Positions 17,022 to 25,627 are shown, counted from the first letter of the stretch. The stretch: 64,000 nt of DNA from Faecalibacterium sp. I4-3-84 (GCF_023347255.1 NZ_CP094466.1:372001-436000), one strand, 5' to 3'. Notes: a model not told the origin generated them from the letters alone. Numbers and translations: made by a program.

Positions 17022-17942
17022 ATGTCTGATCTCCTTGAAACTCTGCAGAAGGAAGGGGTAGACCCCGCTCTGCTGGAAGCAGTCCAACAGTACCGCGCTG
17101 CCCATGCCCTGCCGGACGCACTGCGACCACGCATTCCCTCCCCTGCCTTTACTTATTATGGAAAGGATGTGTGGGAGCAGGCGCTGGCGGCGCTGCTCTG
17201 CGGCGAAAACCTGCTGCTGGCAGGCGGAAAAGCCACCGGCAAAAACGTGCTGGCCGAGAATCTTGCCGCCGCCTTTGGCCGTCCTGCGTGGGACATCTCC
17301 TTCCATGTGAACATGGATGCAGCATCCCTCATCGGTATGGACACTTTTGCGGACGGTCAGGTGGTGTTCCGGCCCGGCCCGGTATACCGCTGCGCCCAGT
17401 GCGGCGGCTTTGGTGTGCTGGATGAGATCAACATGGCCAAAAACGAAGCGCTGGCCGTGCTGCACGCGGTGCTGGACTTCCGCCGTGCCATCGATGTGCC
17501 CGGCTACGACCGCATCCCGTTGGCGGAGGAGACCCGCTTTATTGCCACCATGAACTACGGTTATGCCGGCACTCGTGAGCTGAACGAGGCCCTCACCTCC
17601 CGTTTCGTGGTCATCCAGATGCCCACCATTACGCAGGACGATCTGGAAAAGCTGCTGCGTACGCAGTTCCCCGATCTTGCTTCCAAGTATGTGCGCCAGT
17701 TTGCACTGTTGTTCCTTGACCTGCAGAAAAAGTGCGACAGTGCGGAAATTTCCACCAAGGCGCTGGACCTGCGCGGCATGCTGGATGCCCTGCGGCTGAT
17801 CCGGCGCGGCATCCCGGCAGGCGCGGCACTGGATATGGGCATCACCAACAAGGCCTTTGACTCCTACGAGCAGGGCCTGATCCGTGATGTGATCGCAGCG
17901 CGCATTCCGGCCAAGCTGGATGCCGCCAAGCTCTTTGGCTGA
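17022..17942 (+). CDS. MoxR-type AAA ATPase
   Basis: AAA+ ATPase of 306 residues of the MoxR/CbbQ kind. Walker A reads LLLAGGKATGKNVLAENL (about 63-80) with Asn where Ser/Thr is normal. Walker B is FGVLDEINMAKNEALAVLH, and the sensor-1 area is FIATMNYGYAGTRELNEALTSRF. These ATPases work as chaperones with a VWA protein to insert cofactors or remodel targets (family knowledge). The partner is the next gene. ATG at 17022 has GAGGTG 9 bases upstream. A possible extended -10 TGCTATGAT lies at 16957-16965. Confidence 0.83.
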   Translation: MSDLLETLQKEGVDPALLEAVQQYRAAHALPDALRPRIPSPAFTYYGKDVWEQALAALLCGENLLLAGGKATGKNVLAENLAAAFGRPAWDISFHVNMDAASLIGMDTFADGQVVFRPGPVYRCAQCGGFGVLDEINMAKNEALAVLHAVLDFRRAIDVPGYDRIPLAEETRFIATMNYGYAGTRELNEALTSRFVVIQMPTITQDDLEKLLRTQFPDLASKYVRQFALLFLDLQKKCDSAEISTKALDLRGMLDALRLIRRGIPAGAALDMGITNKAFDSYEQGLIRDVIAARIPAKLDAAKLFG

Positions 17943-19696
17943 TGGACGCCCAGAGTTACACCGCGCAGGAGCGGCGTGCGGCCAATCAGGTCTGGGCTGC
18001 TGCAGGAGCCTATGGCTTTGAGCCGCTGTTTCTGGCCCGCTATACCGACGGCACCACCGATTTTTACATGAACACGGTCGTGGGCCTCATCCACAAATAT
18101 TACGGTGACGCGCTGATTCGCAGCGTCTTTGACGCATGGGACGGTGATCTGCGGCAGACCATGCTGGACGACATGACATGGCTGTATCTGGAAAACGCCG
18201 CCTATCGGCTGGAGCTGCCCCGCCGCCCGGTTCTGGAAGCGCTGCGCCATGCCCATGCAGATTACTTTTTTGCGATTCAATACAAGCTCTCCCGTCAGGA
18301 GTGGATGGCAAAAAATCAGCTGGTGTACACCATGCAGGCTGCACGCTGGCGGCGTGTGCTGGGCCGTGCCGACCCGGTGATGACCCCTTACGAGTCCGGC
18401 CTTGCCGCCGCGCTGGCCCCGGAGCATGTGCCGGAGCCGGAACAGCTGAAAGCCGAAATTTTATCGATCTACGCAAAATTCAACCTGTTCGACGGCACTG
18501 TGCACCAGAGAGCAGCTTTGCATCTGCATCTGGACGGCCTGCTGGCAAAGCTTGCCACCAAAGCCATGCCCACCCAGATGATCAAAACGGACCGCGTGAC
18601 CGTGGAGCACTCAAGCTCCGTGGATGCTGTGGGCGGCGGGCTGGCGGTGGACAAGCGCCGGGCCCACATCACCCTGAAGCAGAATGCCGCGCAGGACAAG
18701 GCCTACATCGAAAGCTGCTTCGGCCGCTCTCTCTACCCGCCGGAACGGCTGCGCAAGGCTGAGCAGGAGCTTTGCGTGGGCGACCATCTGGGGTGCCATT
18801 TGTGGTTCAGTGCCGGTGTGCCCAGCCCGGAGCAGGCTCCCACACCGGAAGCAAAGCATCTGGCTGAGCAGGCTGAACTTCAGGCTGACCGCAACCGCGC
18901 TTATTACGCCAAAAATCGGGAACTGCACCGCAGTGTGGTGCTGCGGCTCACCGAGCAGATCCGCAACTGCATCCTTGTGCACCAGCAGCCCAACGCCCGT
19001 GTTGCCCGCAGTGGCAATCTGAACGCTGGGCGCATCTGGCGCGCACCACTTTTGAACGATGACCGGGTGTTTTTGTGTGCCGAGGAAGAGAACCAGCCCT
19101 CCTTCACGGTGGATCTTCTGCTGGATGCATCTGCGTCCCGCCTGCACTGTCAGGAAGTGATCGCGGCGCAAGGATCCATTTTGGCCCAGAGCCTTGCAGC
19201 CTGCGGTATCCCGGTGCGGGTGTCCAGCTTCAGCAGCCTGCGGGGCTACACCGTACTGCGTGTGCTCAAAGGCTTTGCAGACAAAAACCTGCAGAACATC
19301 AACCGATATTTTGCTTCCGGCTGGAACCGTGACGGCCTTGCCCTGCGGGCCGCAGGCGACCTTTTGCGGTTTGCGCCCGGTCCTGCGCCGCGGCATCTGC
19401 TCATCGTGCTGACGGACGCTTCGCCCAACGACAGCCGCCGCATCCCGCCCAGTGCAGAAAACCCGCTGGGCTGCGGTTACGAGGACGCTGCCGGTGTGGC
19501 TGACACTGCCGCGCAGGTGCGTGCGCTGCAGCGCATGGGCATCCGGGTGTCGGCTGTGTTCATGGGTGAGGACAGCTCTGCCGGTGCCGCTGCACAGATC
19601 TACGGCAAAAACATGGCCCGTATCCGCGGCATGGACCAACTGGCCCGCGCGGCCGGGCGGCTGATCCAAAACGAGATCCGTGAACTGGGCGATTGA
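17942..19696 (+). CDS. VWA-domain protein, partner of MoxR ATPase
   Basis: Protein of 584 residues with a C-terminal von Willebrand A domain. The metal-site motif DxSxS is seen in VDLLLDASASRLHCQEVIAA (near residue 385), and the later acidic motif is LLIVLTDASPNDSRR. The first 350 residues are helical and not recognised. The start ATG overlaps the stop of the MoxR gene (TGATG), so the two are translationally coupled. The layout matches MoxR-VWA pairs such as NorQ/NorD or CbbQ/CbbO, but the client protein is not in the window. Confidence 0.8.
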   Translation: MDAQSYTAQERRAANQVWAAAGAYGFEPLFLARYTDGTTDFYMNTVVGLIHKYYGDALIRSVFDAWDGDLRQTMLDDMTWLYLENAAYRLELPRRPVLEALRHAHADYFFAIQYKLSRQEWMAKNQLVYTMQAARWRRVLGRADPVMTPYESGLAAALAPEHVPEPEQLKAEILSIYAKFNLFDGTVHQRAALHLHLDGLLAKLATKAMPTQMIKTDRVTVEHSSSVDAVGGGLAVDKRRAHITLKQNAAQDKAYIESCFGRSLYPPERLRKAEQELCVGDHLGCHLWFSAGVPSPEQAPTPEAKHLAEQAELQADRNRAYYAKNRELHRSVVLRLTEQIRNCILVHQQPNARVARSGNLNAGRIWRAPLLNDDRVFLCAEEENQPSFTVDLLLDASASRLHCQEVIAAQGSILAQSLAACGIPVRVSSFSSLRGYTVLRVLKGFADKNLQNINRYFASGWNRDGLALRAAGDLLRFAPGPAPRHLLIVLTDASPNDSRRIPPSAENPLGCGYEDAAGVADTAAQVRALQRMGIRVSAVFMGEDSSAGAAAQIYGKNMARIRGMDQLARAAGRLIQNEIRELGD

Positions 19697-19711
19697 ACCA
19701 TATTTTACCAG

Positions 19712-19762
19712 AACAGCCCACAGATGGGAGGCTTTTGCCTTGCCGTCTGTGGGCTGTTTTTG
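19712..19762 (+). terminator. terminator after moxR-vwa operon
   Basis: AACAGCCCACAGA pairs with TCTGTGGGCTGTT, then TTTT. Confidence 0.85.
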
Positions 19763-19857
19763 ATACAGAACACAACTGATTCACTCTTGCAACAACCATG
19801 TTTCGGGTCACTGTTGCAGGATGCGCGGAAATATTTTGTTTTTCTGCAAACTTATAG

Positions 19858-19886
19858 TTGTTTTTTGTTGCAAAGTATGCTATACT
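19858..19886 (+). promoter_or_regulatory. promoter of 250-residue protein gene
   Basis: -35 TTGTTT, 17-base spacer, -10 TATACT with extended TGC. TTGCAACAA (about 19786) and TTGTTGCAA (about 19865) form a distant inverted pair that could be an operator. Confidence 0.6.
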
Positions 19887-20004
19887 ATGTTCAGTCAATA
19901 AAACATTCCTGCGTAAGCCGCCTGCTGTGCACCGGGTCGTTTGGCGCAGTGCCCATCCGTTATACAACGAACTGCTGTGTTATAGTTTCAGGAGGGAACC
20001 GATC

Positions 20005-20757
20005 ATGGATGCCAACCGTTATTTTGATGCCATGCACAACGCTATGTCAGCTCAGCACCCCGGTGCGCAGCTGCTGTTAACGGTAAAGCTGCAGGACACC
20101 TGCGGCAACGATGCCTGCCTGGAGCTGAAGCAGCTGCCCGGTGAGAGCACCTCCATTCTGTGCTACTCCACCATGGGTCGCCGCTGCCTGAACTTCCAGC
20201 TGTTCCGCAAGGGCTGGCAGCTGTGCCACAACGCCGATGGCCAGCTGGTGGGCCGCTTTCCTTCCAGCGCCGACGGTCTGATCGACGAGACCGATTTCCG
20301 CGCCTACTGCCGTGAGGACAGGCTGGATATGGCCCGCACCCAGCGCATCACCGCCGAGCTTCGCCAGTGCGCCGGTATCAATTATCAGGGCAGCATCCCG
20401 CAGAACGCCCGCACCGGCGCTGTGATCACGGTAGAAAGCCATGTAGGGGCCGGTGCCCGCTGGACCTACTGGAGTCAGGATGTTCTGCCCAGCCTGCCGC
20501 TGGGTGCCATCCTCTACTGGCTGGCGGATCATCTGGCCGGTGCCGAGCGCCGCACCCTGCAGGCCGACCTGCAGGCAGCCCGCCTTGCCGCCCAGTGGCT
20601 GGCCGGTGATACAGCCGTATTCTTCCATCCGTCGGTGCCGATGACCGCCATGAATACGGTCTCTTCCGGCTCTGCACCCGCACGCCGCCGCACCACTGTG
20701 CCCGCTGCCCGCAACAAGAGCTGGCAAAGCATCATGGCCGTGATGGCAGGCATGTGA
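20005..20757 (+). CDS. unrecognised 250-residue protein
   Basis: I do not recognise this protein. It has no signal peptide or membrane segment. The first 170 residues look like a compact alpha/beta protein (MDANRYFDAMHNAMSAQHPG at the start, a CGNDACLELKQLPG segment near 32). The last 50 residues are low-complexity and basic (ARRRTTVPAARNKSW). ATG at 20005 has GGAGGG 9 bases upstream, a clear promoter is at 19858, and a terminator follows, so it is a real single-gene unit. Codon use matches the core genes, so it is probably native and not acquired. Confidence 0.7.
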   Translation: MDANRYFDAMHNAMSAQHPGAQLLLTVKLQDTCGNDACLELKQLPGESTSILCYSTMGRRCLNFQLFRKGWQLCHNADGQLVGRFPSSADGLIDETDFRAYCREDRLDMARTQRITAELRQCAGINYQGSIPQNARTGAVITVESHVGAGARWTYWSQDVLPSLPLGAILYWLADHLAGAERRTLQADLQAARLAAQWLAGDTAVFFHPSVPMTAMNTVSSGSAPARRRTTVPAARNKSWQSIMAVMAGM

Positions 20758-20760
20758 ACG

Positions 20761-20800
20761 AAAAAGCAAGGAAAGACCGATCGTCTCTCCTTGCTTTTTC
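20761..20800. terminator. bidirectional terminator
   Basis: AAAAAGCAAGGA pairs perfectly with TCCTTGCTTTTT. Serves both convergent genes. Confidence 0.85.
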
Positions 20801-20804
20801 AGTA

Positions 20805-22088
20805 TTATTCGAGGTACGGGTCCAGCAGGGCATCCACCGTTTTGTTCCGCTTGGGGTTCGGCTTTTTGATCACATGGCCGCGGCAGACCACCAGTTCCAG
20901 ATGCTGCAGCGCACGCAGGTCTTCCAGCGGGTTGTGCTTTGTCACAATAAAATCTGCGCTCTTGCCCGGCTCAATGGAACCGGTCACGTCTCCTACTCCG
21001 GCCAGCTGAGCATTGCGCAGGGTGGCCGTGTACAGGGCGAACTGGTTGCTCACACCGCAATACTTATGGAAATAGCACAGCTCCCGCCAGAAATCGTACT
21101 GGGTGATGTAGGGGCAGCCCACGTCATTGCCCAAGCCCACCGGAATGCCGTTGGCAAGGGCGGTCTTTGCGCTTTCCACCACACCGTCAAACACGATCTT
21201 GCCGTTATACTGGTCCTTTTCCGATGCACCGGAAACCGTTGTATCGAACAGCGCATAGGGCAGTGCCGGGGAGATGGTCGTGCACAGGAAGGCTCCCCGC
21301 TCCTTGTAAAGCCGGATGGTCTCATCGTCCATCTTTGCTCCGTGCTCAATGGAATCCACGCCGTTTTCCAGTGCCACCTTTACGCCCTCTGGCGACTCGG
21401 TGTGTGCCGCCACGGTATAGCCCAGCTTGTGGGCCTCGTCGCAGACGGCTTTGACCATTTCCGGCTTCATCTTCAGCTCGCCGGGGGTTCCCTTTTCGGT
21501 GGCATCCAGCACGCCGCCGGTGATCATCAGCTTGACAAGATCCACCTTCTGTCCGCTGGCCTTTTTGAGCTGAGCAAGTGCTTCGGCATTGCTATGGGCC
21601 GCAACTGCCACCGAGCCTGCCATATGTCCCCCGGGCACCGAAATGCCTTCGTTGGCGGCAAGAATGCGCGGTGCCAGCAGCTTGCCAGCTGCAGCATCAT
21701 CACGGCAGCGGGTGTCAAAATCTGCAATGCCGCCCACGGTGCGGATGGTAGTCACGCCACCCAGCAGTTCCAGCTTCGCGTAGCTGCATACCAGCCTGTA
21801 GGCCACCGCACGGGTCAGGCCATTGCTCAGAATTTTGCGCACCAGCGCGGCATTGTCCCGCGGCTTTGCGCTGGGCTTTCCGTTGCCTGCCAGATGCACA
21901 TGCAGGTTGATCAGGCCCGGGCACAGATAGCCTCCGTGCAGATCGATCACCTCACAACCGTCCAGATCCACGCCCTCATCGACAATGGCAATGATCTTAT
22001 CATCCTCGGTCAGCAGGATCTTGTGCTCTACCGGCTGCATCTGCTCGGTGCCATCCAGCAGGATCCCGTTCGTATAGGCACGCTTCAT
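20805..22088 (-). CDS. metal-dependent amidohydrolase
   Basis: TIM-barrel hydrolase of 427 residues. Metal-ligand motifs of the amidohydrolase superfamily are visible: LINLHVHLAGNG (HxH), AAHTESPEGVKVALENG and SIEHGAKMDD (further His ligands), and GLGNDVGCPY (the C-terminal Asp). The N-terminal DLHGGYLCPGLINLH is typical of imidazolonepropionase/prolidase-like members. The substrate could be a cyclic amide or a dipeptide; I cannot decide. ATG at 22088 with GAGAGG 9 bases upstream is preferred to the upstream in-frame ATG at 22097. Own promoter at 22141. Confidence 0.82.
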   Translation of the reverse strand: MKRAYTNGILLDGTEQMQPVEHKILLTEDDKIIAIVDEGVDLDGCEVIDLHGGYLCPGLINLHVHLAGNGKPSAKPRDNAALVRKILSNGLTRAVAYRLVCSYAKLELLGGVTTIRTVGGIADFDTRCRDDAAAGKLLAPRILAANEGISVPGGHMAGSVAVAAHSNAEALAQLKKASGQKVDLVKLMITGGVLDATEKGTPGELKMKPEMVKAVCDEAHKLGYTVAAHTESPEGVKVALENGVDSIEHGAKMDDETIRLYKERGAFLCTTISPALPYALFDTTVSGASEKDQYNGKIVFDGVVESAKTALANGIPVGLGNDVGCPYITQYDFWRELCYFHKYCGVSNQFALYTATLRNAQLAGVGDVTGSIEPGKSADFIVTKHNPLEDLRALQHLELVVCRGHVIKKPNPKRNKTVDALLDPYLE

Positions 22089-22140
22089 TGGGAACATCCT
22101 CTCTTTTTCAAGTTTTTTCGGACAGGAGTTGTTTTGTTCC

Positions 22141-22169
22141 AGTATAGCACGTTCCGGCAGATGGTGCAA
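22141..22169 (-). promoter_or_regulatory. promoter of amidohydrolase gene
   Basis: -35 TTGCAC, 17-base spacer, -10 TATACT with extended TGC. Confidence 0.75.
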
Positions 22170-22173
22170 TGCA

Positions 22174-22210
22174 AAAACGGGCAGGAAAGGTTCAGCACTC
22201 TCCTGCCCGC
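22174..22210 (-). terminator. terminator of amino-acid ABC importer operon
   Basis: On the minus strand GGGCAGGA pairs with TCCTGCCC, then GTTTTT. It ends directly before the -35 of the amidohydrolase promoter. Confidence 0.8.
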
Positions 22211-22224
22211 TCGATGTTATTTAT

Positions 22225-23187
22225 TTACTGTGCGGCTGCGCTGGAAGCTGCTTCGGAAGCAGCAGCCTCAGAAGCTGCTGCCTCGCTGGCAGCGGTCTCG
22301 CCGCCCTCGACCACCAGCTCGTCCTCGAAGTCGGTGCCGTAGGTATCCACCAGAGTCTCCTCATAGTCCTTGTGGAAGAAGTTCTCCTCGCCCAGAGTCT
22401 TGATCTCCTCGTTCAGCCAATCTAGAACGGTGGTGTTGCCCTGGCTCACAGCGGGAGCAATGGTGTCCTGACTGCCCAGAGAGGGAATGCCGACCGTGTA
22501 GCCGGTGTTCTGCTTTGCAAATGCAATGACCTCGGTGTTATCGTTGGCCCATGCCACGCCGTTGCCGTTCTCCAGTGCATTCTTGGCCGTTGCATAGGAA
22601 TCGTACTTCTGCAGCGGAATATTGGGGTACTCCTTGGTCAGGTAGGTCTCAGCAGTGGTGCCGGAAATGACGATCATCTGATCGTCAGCGTTCCAGTTGT
22701 CCAGAGTGGTGATAACGTTGCTGTCCGGAGAAATGACGCCCAGTGCAACGTTCATGTACGGCAGAGCGAAATCCACTTCCTCTGCGCGCTCGGGGGTCAC
22801 GGTGAAGTTTGCCAAGATCACATCCACCTTGCCGGTCTGCAGATACTCGATACGGTTGGCAGCCTCGGTAGAAACAAAGTTGATCTCTACGCCCAGATCC
22901 TCGCCCAGACGGCGGGCAAAGTAGACATCATAGCCCTGATACTCGCCGTTCTCATCCACGTAGCCGAACGGGTTCTTGTCGGAGAAGACACCGATGTTGA
23001 TGGTGCCGGACTCCTTGATCTGATCCAGCGTGCGGTAGACCACGCTGCTGCCGGATGCTGCGCTGCCAGATGCTGCAGTTGCGGTGGAAGCAGAAGAAGA
23101 GCCGCCGCATGCGGTCAGAACGGCAGCAGCGGATGCTGCGCCCAGACCCAGCAGGAAGGAACGACGAGAAATTTTAGACCGTTTCAT
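22225..23187 (-). CDS. amino-acid ABC importer, substrate-binding lipoprotein
   Basis: Family 3 solute-binding protein of 320 residues. N-terminus MKRSKISRRSFLLGLG has a twin-arginine-like start and then lipobox LTAC. The mature protein has the family blocks INIGVFSDKNPFGYVDENGEYQGYDV and LPYMNVALGVISPDSNV. The last 25 residues are a repetitive Ala-Ser-Glu tail (ASEAA repeats), which is unusual. It feeds the two permeases encoded upstream. Last gene of the operon; a CTGCGG/CCGCAG hairpin at 23222-23238 in the gap before it may raise its mRNA level. The leader peptide predicts a cysteine or cystine ligand (inference). Confidence 0.85.
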   Translation of the reverse strand: MKRSKISRRSFLLGLGAASAAAVLTACGGSSSASTATAASGSAASGSSVVYRTLDQIKESGTINIGVFSDKNPFGYVDENGEYQGYDVYFARRLGEDLGVEINFVSTEAANRIEYLQTGKVDVILANFTVTPERAEEVDFALPYMNVALGVISPDSNVITTLDNWNADDQMIVISGTTAETYLTKEYPNIPLQKYDSYATAKNALENGNGVAWANDNTEVIAFAKQNTGYTVGIPSLGSQDTIAPAVSQGNTTVLDWLNEEIKTLGEENFFHKDYEETLVDTYGTDFEDELVVEGGETAASEAAASEAAASEAASSAAAQ

Positions 23188-23258
23188 AATGGATTCTCCT
23201 TTACAAAATCTTTCCCATTGGCTGCGGAACCCCCGCAGTCTTTATCTTGATCTGTGAC

Positions 23259-24008
23259 TCATTTCACAGCATCAAACGTGAAGGTGCGCAGGAAGCGCTG
23301 CGCGCGCTCGGTCTTGGGCCGGTCAAAGAACTCGGCCGGTGCAGCTTCTTCCACGATCTTGCCGCCATCCAGAAAGATGACGCGGTTGGCAATGGCGCGG
23401 GCAAACTGCATTTCGTGGGTGACGATGATCATGGTCTTGCCCTGCTTGGCAAGGTCCAGCATAACGTCCAGCACCTCGCGCACCATTTCCGGATCAAGGG
23501 CAGCGGTCACTTCATCAAACAGAAGGATCTCCGGGTGCATACACAGTGCGCGCACGATGGCAACGCGCTGCTTCTGTCCGCCGGAAAGCTCACGCGGGTA
23601 GCTGTTTTTCTTGGCAAGCAGTCCCACGCGGTCCAGCAGAGCTTCGGCCTCCTGCTGCACTTCCGCTTTGGGGCGCTTCTGCACCTTGGTGGGTGCCAGA
23701 AGCACATTGTCCAGCACCGTCATGTGCGGGAACAGCTCGTAGCTCTGGAACACCATGCCGATGCGCTGGCGCAGCTGGGTCAGATTTTTACCGCCGTAGG
23801 CAACGGTCTCATTGCCCAGCCGCACCCGGCCGCTCTGGGTGGGCTCCAGGCCGTTCAGGCAGCGCAGCAGCGTGCTTTTGCCGCAGCCCGAAGGGCCGAC
23901 TACCACGATGACCTCACCGGGCTTGACAGCAAAGCTGATATCATCCAGCACGGGGGTCTCGCCATAGGCCTTGATCAGATGTTCAACAGTCAAAATAGGT
24001 TCTGCCAT
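23259..24008 (-). CDS. amino-acid ABC importer, ATPase
   Basis: ATP-binding subunit of the polar amino-acid uptake family, 249 residues. Walker A VVGPSGCGKSTLLRCLNGLE, signature LSGGQKQRVAIVRAL, Walker B EILLFDEVTAALDPEMV, and switch His in TMIIVTHEMQFA. All active-site residues are intact. It lies 6 bases downstream of the second permease gene in the same operon. Closest well-known relatives are GlnQ and TcyC-like ATPases. Confidence 0.9.
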   Translation of the reverse strand: MAEPILTVEHLIKAYGETPVLDDISFAVKPGEVIVVVGPSGCGKSTLLRCLNGLEPTQSGRVRLGNETVAYGGKNLTQLRQRIGMVFQSYELFPHMTVLDNVLLAPTKVQKRPKAEVQQEAEALLDRVGLLAKKNSYPRELSGGQKQRVAIVRALCMHPEILLFDEVTAALDPEMVREVLDVMLDLAKQGKTMIIVTHEMQFARAIANRVIFLDGGKIVEEAAPAEFFDRPKTERAQRFLRTFTFDAVK

Positions 24009-24014
24009 GTACGG

Positions 24015-24689
24015 TCACTTCCATTTCTTTTCGAGATAGGATGCCAGCAGACTGATAGGCCAGCATACGAAGAAATATAACACGAAAACCGTGAGATAAA
24101 TGCCAAACGCTGCGTTGGGGCTGGCGGTGCGGTTGGCCTCGATGATCTGCTGTGCTACCTTGATCACTTCCACAACACCGATCATCAGCACAAGGCTGGT
24201 GGTCTTGATCATGCGGGTAATCAGGTTGATGGACAGCGGGATCAGGCGGCGCACCGTCTGCGGAATGATGATGTACCAATAAGTCTGCGCCCGGCTCATG
24301 CCAAGGGCCTCGGCACTCTCATACTGGTGCTTCGGAATGGCGATCAGCGCACCGCGCACAAGGTCGCTCATTTCTGCGGTGCCCCACAGCACAAACACGA
24401 TGATGGATGCCATCTCGCCGGAAAGGTTCCACCCAAAGGCACGGGTGGTGCCGAAGTAAACGAGGAACAGCAGCACCATCTGCGGCATGATGCGGACGAA
24501 CTCCAGATAAAGCCGCAGAACCGCCTTGATAACGGGGTTGCGGGAGGTCATGAGCACGCCCAGCAGGATGCCCAGCGGCAGGCTGATGATCACCGAGACG
24601 GCACTGATCTTGAGTGCAACGCCAAGGCCGCCCAGCAGGCGGGCCATGTTTTTGCCCTTGAACAGGACATCAAGACCCAAATCCAGCAT
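24015..24689 (-). CDS. amino-acid ABC importer, permease 2
   Basis: Membrane subunit of 224 residues of the HisM/GlnP family, with about five helices and the coupling loop EALGMSRAQTYWYIIIPQTVRRLIP (the EAA motif). ATG at 24689 overlaps the end of the first permease by 20 bases, showing translational coupling. Works as a heterodimer with permease 1. Confidence 0.88.
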   Translation of the reverse strand: MLDLGLDVLFKGKNMARLLGGLGVALKISAVSVIISLPLGILLGVLMTSRNPVIKAVLRLYLEFVRIMPQMVLLFLVYFGTTRAFGWNLSGEMASIIVFVLWGTAEMSDLVRGALIAIPKHQYESAEALGMSRAQTYWYIIIPQTVRRLIPLSINLITRMIKTTSLVLMIGVVEVIKVAQQIIEANRTASPNAAFGIYLTVFVLYFFVCWPISLLASYLEKKWK

Positions 24690-25329
24690 AGCGCAGCCTC
24701 CTTTCGATCAGGCTGCCCACAATGGACACCGGCAGCAGAATGATAAGGTAGAACACCACCAGCAGGAACAGACATTCGATGGTCTTGGAATACATGCCGA
24801 TGAGATCCTTGGCCGTGAACATCAGGTCCATCAGGCTGATGGCGCTGAACACGCTGGTCTCCTTGAGCAGGAAGATCACATTTGCCATGAAAGCCGGCAT
24901 ACTGGTGGACATGGCCTGCGGCAGAATGATGTAGCGCATGGTCTGCCAGCGATCCATGCCAAGGCTGTAGGCGCTTTCCGTCTGAATCGGCTCAATGGCT
25001 TCCAGACCGCTGCGGAACGCTTCGGCCATGTAGCTGCCGCCCAGAAACGCCAGACCGGCAATGCCGCAGATCTCGGCATTGGTGCGGATGCCCACCTTGG
25101 GCAGGCCATAATAAATGAAGAACAGCTGCACCAGCAGCGGTGTGTTGCGGGACAGCTGGATGTAGACACCCACGATCTGCCGCAGAACGGGCACCTTGTC
25201 ATACTGGATCACTGCGCAGGCAAGGCCAATGATGATGGCAAAAATGATGCCTGCAACGCCCAGCCGCACGGTAAGTACAGCGGCTTTCTGGTAGAGCGGC
25301 AAATATTGCTGGATCGCATTCCAGTCCAT
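24670..25329 (-). CDS. amino-acid ABC importer, permease 1
   Basis: Membrane subunit of 219 residues of the HisM/GlnP family. Its EAA loop is AYSLGMDRWQTMRYIILPQAM, and SRNTPLLVQLFFIYYGLP is a family signature. ATG at 25329 with GGGAGGA 9 bases upstream. First structural gene of the operon, located 36 bases after the attenuator terminator, so its expression depends on read-through of that terminator. Confidence 0.88.
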   Translation of the reverse strand: MDWNAIQQYLPLYQKAAVLTVRLGVAGIIFAIIIGLACAVIQYDKVPVLRQIVGVYIQLSRNTPLLVQLFFIYYGLPKVGIRTNAEICGIAGLAFLGGSYMAEAFRSGLEAIEPIQTESAYSLGMDRWQTMRYIILPQAMSTSMPAFMANVIFLLKETSVFSAISLMDLMFTAKDLIGMYSKTIECLFLLVVFYLIILLPVSIVGSLIERRLRYAGFGS

Positions 25330-25365
25330 TGCCGGATTCCTCCCTTGTATCCTGATTTGCGGGTC

Positions 25366-25411
25366 AAAACAAAACGCCCGGAAGCTCCCTCTTCAAGTAA
25401 GCTCCCAGGCG
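25366..25411 (-). terminator. attenuator terminator of the ABC importer operon
   Basis: On the minus strand CGCCTGGGAGCTT pairs with GAGCTTCCGGGCG (13 pairs, 3-4 of them G-T), followed by TTTTGTTTT. It lies between the Cys-rich leader ORF and permease 1. A segment within the leader ORF, GCTTCCCGG (25494-25502), can pair with the left arm (CCTGGGAGC, 8 of 9) and would act as antiterminator. Confidence 0.82.
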
Positions 25412-25461
25412 ATCAGCGACAGATCCTTCTGCGTGTTCCCACACAGAATATGCAGATATGC

Positions 25462-25542
25462 TCACACGGCATACCATACTGCAGGGCGGCCGGTCCGGGA
25501 AGCGTTTGCGGTACAACAACACATTGCGCAACAACACATCAT
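25462..25542 (-). CDS. Cys-rich leader peptide (transcription attenuation)
   Basis: Short ORF of 26 codons starting MMCCCAMCCCTANAS: two runs of three consecutive Cys codons within the first ten positions. The ATG at 25542 has GGGAGG 8 bases upstream, so it is set up for translation, and it starts about 50 bases after the promoter. Downstream are a possible antiterminator segment and an intrinsic terminator. Established logic of amino-acid leader peptides: when charged tRNA-Cys is scarce the ribosome stalls on the Cys run, the left terminator arm is captured, and the importer is transcribed. This is the strongest evidence that the importer takes up cysteine or cystine. Confidence 0.8.
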   Translation of the reverse strand: MMCCCAMCCCTANASRTGRPAVWYAV

Positions 25543-25598
25543 AGCCGTTTCCTCCCTGAATGATCTCAATTTTCAGATTTGCTCGACCCGATGCACGT

Positions 25599-25627
25599 AG
25601 TTTACACCCCATTACCCATTATGTCAA
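25599..25627 (-). promoter_or_regulatory. promoter of leader peptide / ABC importer operon
   Basis: Consensus -35 TTGACA, 17-base spacer, -10 TAAACT. Strong, as expected for an operon controlled by attenuation rather than initiation. Confidence 0.8.

Noticed and set aside
25364-25612. 82-codon minus-strand frame MGCKLRASGRANLKIEIIQG covering the attenuator region
   Set aside because: It overlaps the promoter, leader ORF and terminator in another frame, has no ribosome site, and its sequence is explained by the attenuator.
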